Positions 62,511 through 64,000 of a DNA stretch of 64,000 bases are shown here, piece after piece. The notes below the pieces were generated by a model that made no database searches, was not told the origin of the DNA, and worked only from the letters and a program-made list of their open reading frames with translations. The translations under genes and the position numbers were made by a program. Numbering within the stretch: position 1 is the first letter of the stretch; each line of letters starts with the position of its first letter. This DNA comes from Bin87 sp965220265. GTDB lineage: Bacteria; Chloroflexota; Dehalococcoidia; Lucifugimonadales; UBA3495. The stretch covers positions 3,534,001 to 3,598,000 of the forward strand of contig CBDCPM010000004.1 in NCBI GenBank assembly GCA_965220265.1, written 5' to 3'.

Positions 62511-62810
62511 TCAAGAGATCTCTTCCCATGGGGGCTGGCCAGTAGCCTCATACCAGGCATCGCGGAACCGATCTCGCTCGCGACGGGTTTCTTCCAACTC
62601 CGATAGCAACCGGCTGATCTCGGCTTGGTGATTTTCATACAACCCAACCAGCAGAGTGCGCTCTTCCGCTTGATCCCTCAGTTCCTTCCGGTGGTCCGGA
62701 CAATAGGCGTACTTTCGAGGCCGGCGGGGGCAGCCGGGATAGAGGCAGAGACCCTGCTCCCGCCGGCGCCCCCGGTACTCCTTCTGGCGTTGCTTGTTGG
62801 ATTTCGCCAT
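62511..62810 (-). CDS. Small zinc-finger/coiled-coil hypothetical protein
   Basis: 99 residues from the ATG at 62810 (MAKSNKQRQKEYRGRRREQG), with GAGG upstream. A C-x3-4-C...C-x2-H set (LCLYPGCPRRPRKYAYCPDH) could bind zinc; it is followed by a long coiled coil (LLVGLYENHQAEISRLLSEL). Similar small proteins occur on phages and plasmids. Function unknown. Confidence 0.65.
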   Translation of the reverse strand: MAKSNKQRQKEYRGRRREQGLCLYPGCPRRPRKYAYCPDHRKELRDQAEERTLLVGLYENHQAEISRLLSELEETRRERDRFRDAWYEATGQPPWEEIS

Positions 62811-63196
62811 GGTCGCCTCAGTTACTGTTAAGCGTAACGACTTGACCATGTCCAGTGCCGCAATAGGTCACGACCCTCCAAGTCCGCATAACGCCCATTA
62901 CGTACCGCGGTGCGTTCGAGAGCCTCAGCCGAAGGCTGCGGCGATGAGACACCGGGTGCTACACCGTGGACGGCGCAACGTCGCCCATCTAAACCCGTCA
63001 ACACGCCGCGGCGCTAGCCATGCACGCCGAGGCCACCATCACCGTGACCGCGGGGCGTTCACGAGGCGCATCCGGCGCGGGACGCCGCCGCACCGCTGGC
63101 GATGATGTACACTGCCTACGGTGGAATGAGGACGGGTCGCCCGGCCATCCGCTCTACCGCGCGGCGACATGCAGCCCGTTTTGCTGAGGAAGTAAC

Positions 63197-63787
63197 ATGG
63201 CAGGAGGCAGACCGGCCCGACAGAACGCGCACTGGATGGCACGGGACATGCTGTCCGAACCACTGGTGATTTTCGATACCGAGACCACGGGCCTGGGCGT
63301 TGACGCCGAGATCGTGGAGATCGCCTGCATCGACGGCAGGGGCGACGTGCTGCTCACATCACTGGTGCGGCCGACACGTGCCATCCCGCGAGACGCCTCC
63401 AACACCCACGGCATCACCGATGCTGACGTGCAGGGCGCCCCAACCATCGTGGACCTCATGCCCAGGCTGCGGGAGATTTGGGAGCAGGCGAACCGGGGCA
63501 ACCGGGTGTTCGCCTATAACCTGGACTACGACGCCCGCCTGCTGGCCCAGTCGTTCGAGGCGCGGCGCAAGCGGTGGCCCTTCCCACACCGGTCGGGAAA
63601 CGACATCATGCAGCTTTACGCTGAATATTACGGCGCCTGGAGCGACTGGCACGGCAGTTTCACCTGGCAGTCACTCAGCCGGGCCGTTGAGCAGTGCGAC
63701 CTGACCTTCGACGGGGACGCTCACCGTGCATTGGCCGACGTCCGGGCATCGCTGGCCGTGCTGCAGCACATGGCGGCGCATGGATGA
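63197..63787 (+). CDS. DnaQ-like 3'-5' exonuclease (DEDDh)
   Basis: 196 residues from the ATG at 63197. Exo I VIFDTETTGLG (Asp, Glu), Exo II VFAYNLDYDARLL (Asp), Exo III HRALADVRA (His, Asp): the DEDDh set. Preceded by a 35-residue tail (ARQNAHWMARDMLSEP). No polymerase domain. Stand-alone members act in DNA repair or RNA turnover, or are carried by phages. HWM at the start may allow a second start at M14. Confidence 0.85.
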   Translation: MAGGRPARQNAHWMARDMLSEPLVIFDTETTGLGVDAEIVEIACIDGRGDVLLTSLVRPTRAIPRDASNTHGITDADVQGAPTIVDLMPRLREIWEQANRGNRVFAYNLDYDARLLAQSFEARRKRWPFPHRSGNDIMQLYAEYYGAWSDWHGSFTWQSLSRAVEQCDLTFDGDAHRALADVRASLAVLQHMAAHG

Positions 63788-63805
63788 CCACGTCGCGCAA
63801 TACAG

Positions 63806-63870
63806 TGCTCGTTTTGCCGCTGGGTCTTCCGCACTGCCCGCAGGATCACCCGTAGTCCCACGCTGCCGAT
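63806..63870 (-). pseudogene. STAS-domain fragment
   Basis: The minus frame reads IGSVGLRVILRAVRKTQRQ, closely matching ISSAGLRVIMQAVRKTQQQ of the STAS gene at 36492-36836. Only about 20 codons remain, preceded by an in-frame stop. A remnant of a second STAS gene. Confidence 0.5.
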
Positions 63871-63905
63871 TTAGGTGGGGCCCCGGCTGACTCGCCGGGC
63901 TCAAT

Positions 63906-64000
63906 GGCGGCAACCGGGGGATCGCATCGGGCGGGAACTTCGGGTCCGGCTGGATAAGGACTGGAGCCGGCCCATTCCGGCGGGCATGATGGCCCGGGTC
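63906..64000 (+). pseudogene. ASCH-domain fragment (runs off the window)
   Basis: RQPGDRIGRELRVRLDKDWS then RPIPAGMMARV parallels RQPGDRIEQELRARLGEGW RRTIPAG...MARV of the ASCH gene at 60958, with a deletion of about eight residues before MARV. It continues past 64000. Confidence 0.5.

Overview
The window is GC-rich bacterial DNA packed with mobile elements. Its gene content suggests a Chloroflexota-like bacterium, possibly a host-associated (for example sponge-associated) lineage: threonine/proline-rich secreted linkers, large fibronectin/cadherin-like/ankyrin proteins, a urea-transport plus urease operon, and CaiB-type CoA-transferases. No rRNA, tRNA or other taxonomic marker is present, so this placement is inference. 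No CRISPR array was seen.

Layout. 0-7 kb holds decayed genes: a nonsense-interrupted coiled-coil protein, a phage-type fragment, a broken nurA, a catalase-peroxidase (katG) split by two miniature inverted-repeat elements, and an IS66 element whose flanks belong to two unrelated genes. 7-22.3 kb encodes eukaryote-like surface proteins on the minus strand: a truncated cadherin-like protein, a 2076-residue FN3/Calx-beta/cadherin-like protein, a small FN3 protein and an ankyrin-repeat protein, with IS1182, IS1380 and IS5 copies between them. 22.2-28.4 kb is an IS5/IS5/IS1380 block around a lone HEPN-like gene. 29-39.5 kb is mixed: an NHL propeller, an alpha/beta hydrolase, a PD-(D/E)XK-like protein, a deiodinase-like protein with an in-frame UGA, a HicAB module, a STAS protein, an ATP-grasp protein and a second hydrolase. 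39.6-41.8 kb is an IS982 nested in a decayed IS630. 42-53.3 kb is one minus-strand nitrogen operon, urtABCDE-glnA-ureABC-ureFGD: urea is imported, hydrolysed to ammonia and captured as glutamine, with the Ni-insertion proteins at the end and no ureE. 54.4-58.2 kb pairs a two-subunit ThDP decarboxylase with a divergent double-domain CoA-transferase. 58-64 kb is accessory again: gene remnants, a broken PIN-domain protein, an ASCH gene, a VapBC pair, a DnaQ-like exonuclease, and a second pair of STAS and ASCH fragments at the right edge.

Main observations. (1) The deiodinase-like gene at 34332-34940 reads GSYT-UGA-PPF and has a hairpin of bacterial SECIS type just after the UGA, so it is a strong selenoprotein candidate. 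(2) Four 114-bp miniature elements each have perfect 8-bp target duplications and termini like the local IS66. (3) Two other miniature-element families duplicate CTAG; removing them in silico restores katG (740 codons), an IS1182 transposase segment and a cadherin-like gene. (4) Several transposases are broken by 13-14 bp tandem duplications, each of which would be reading-frame restoring if reversed.
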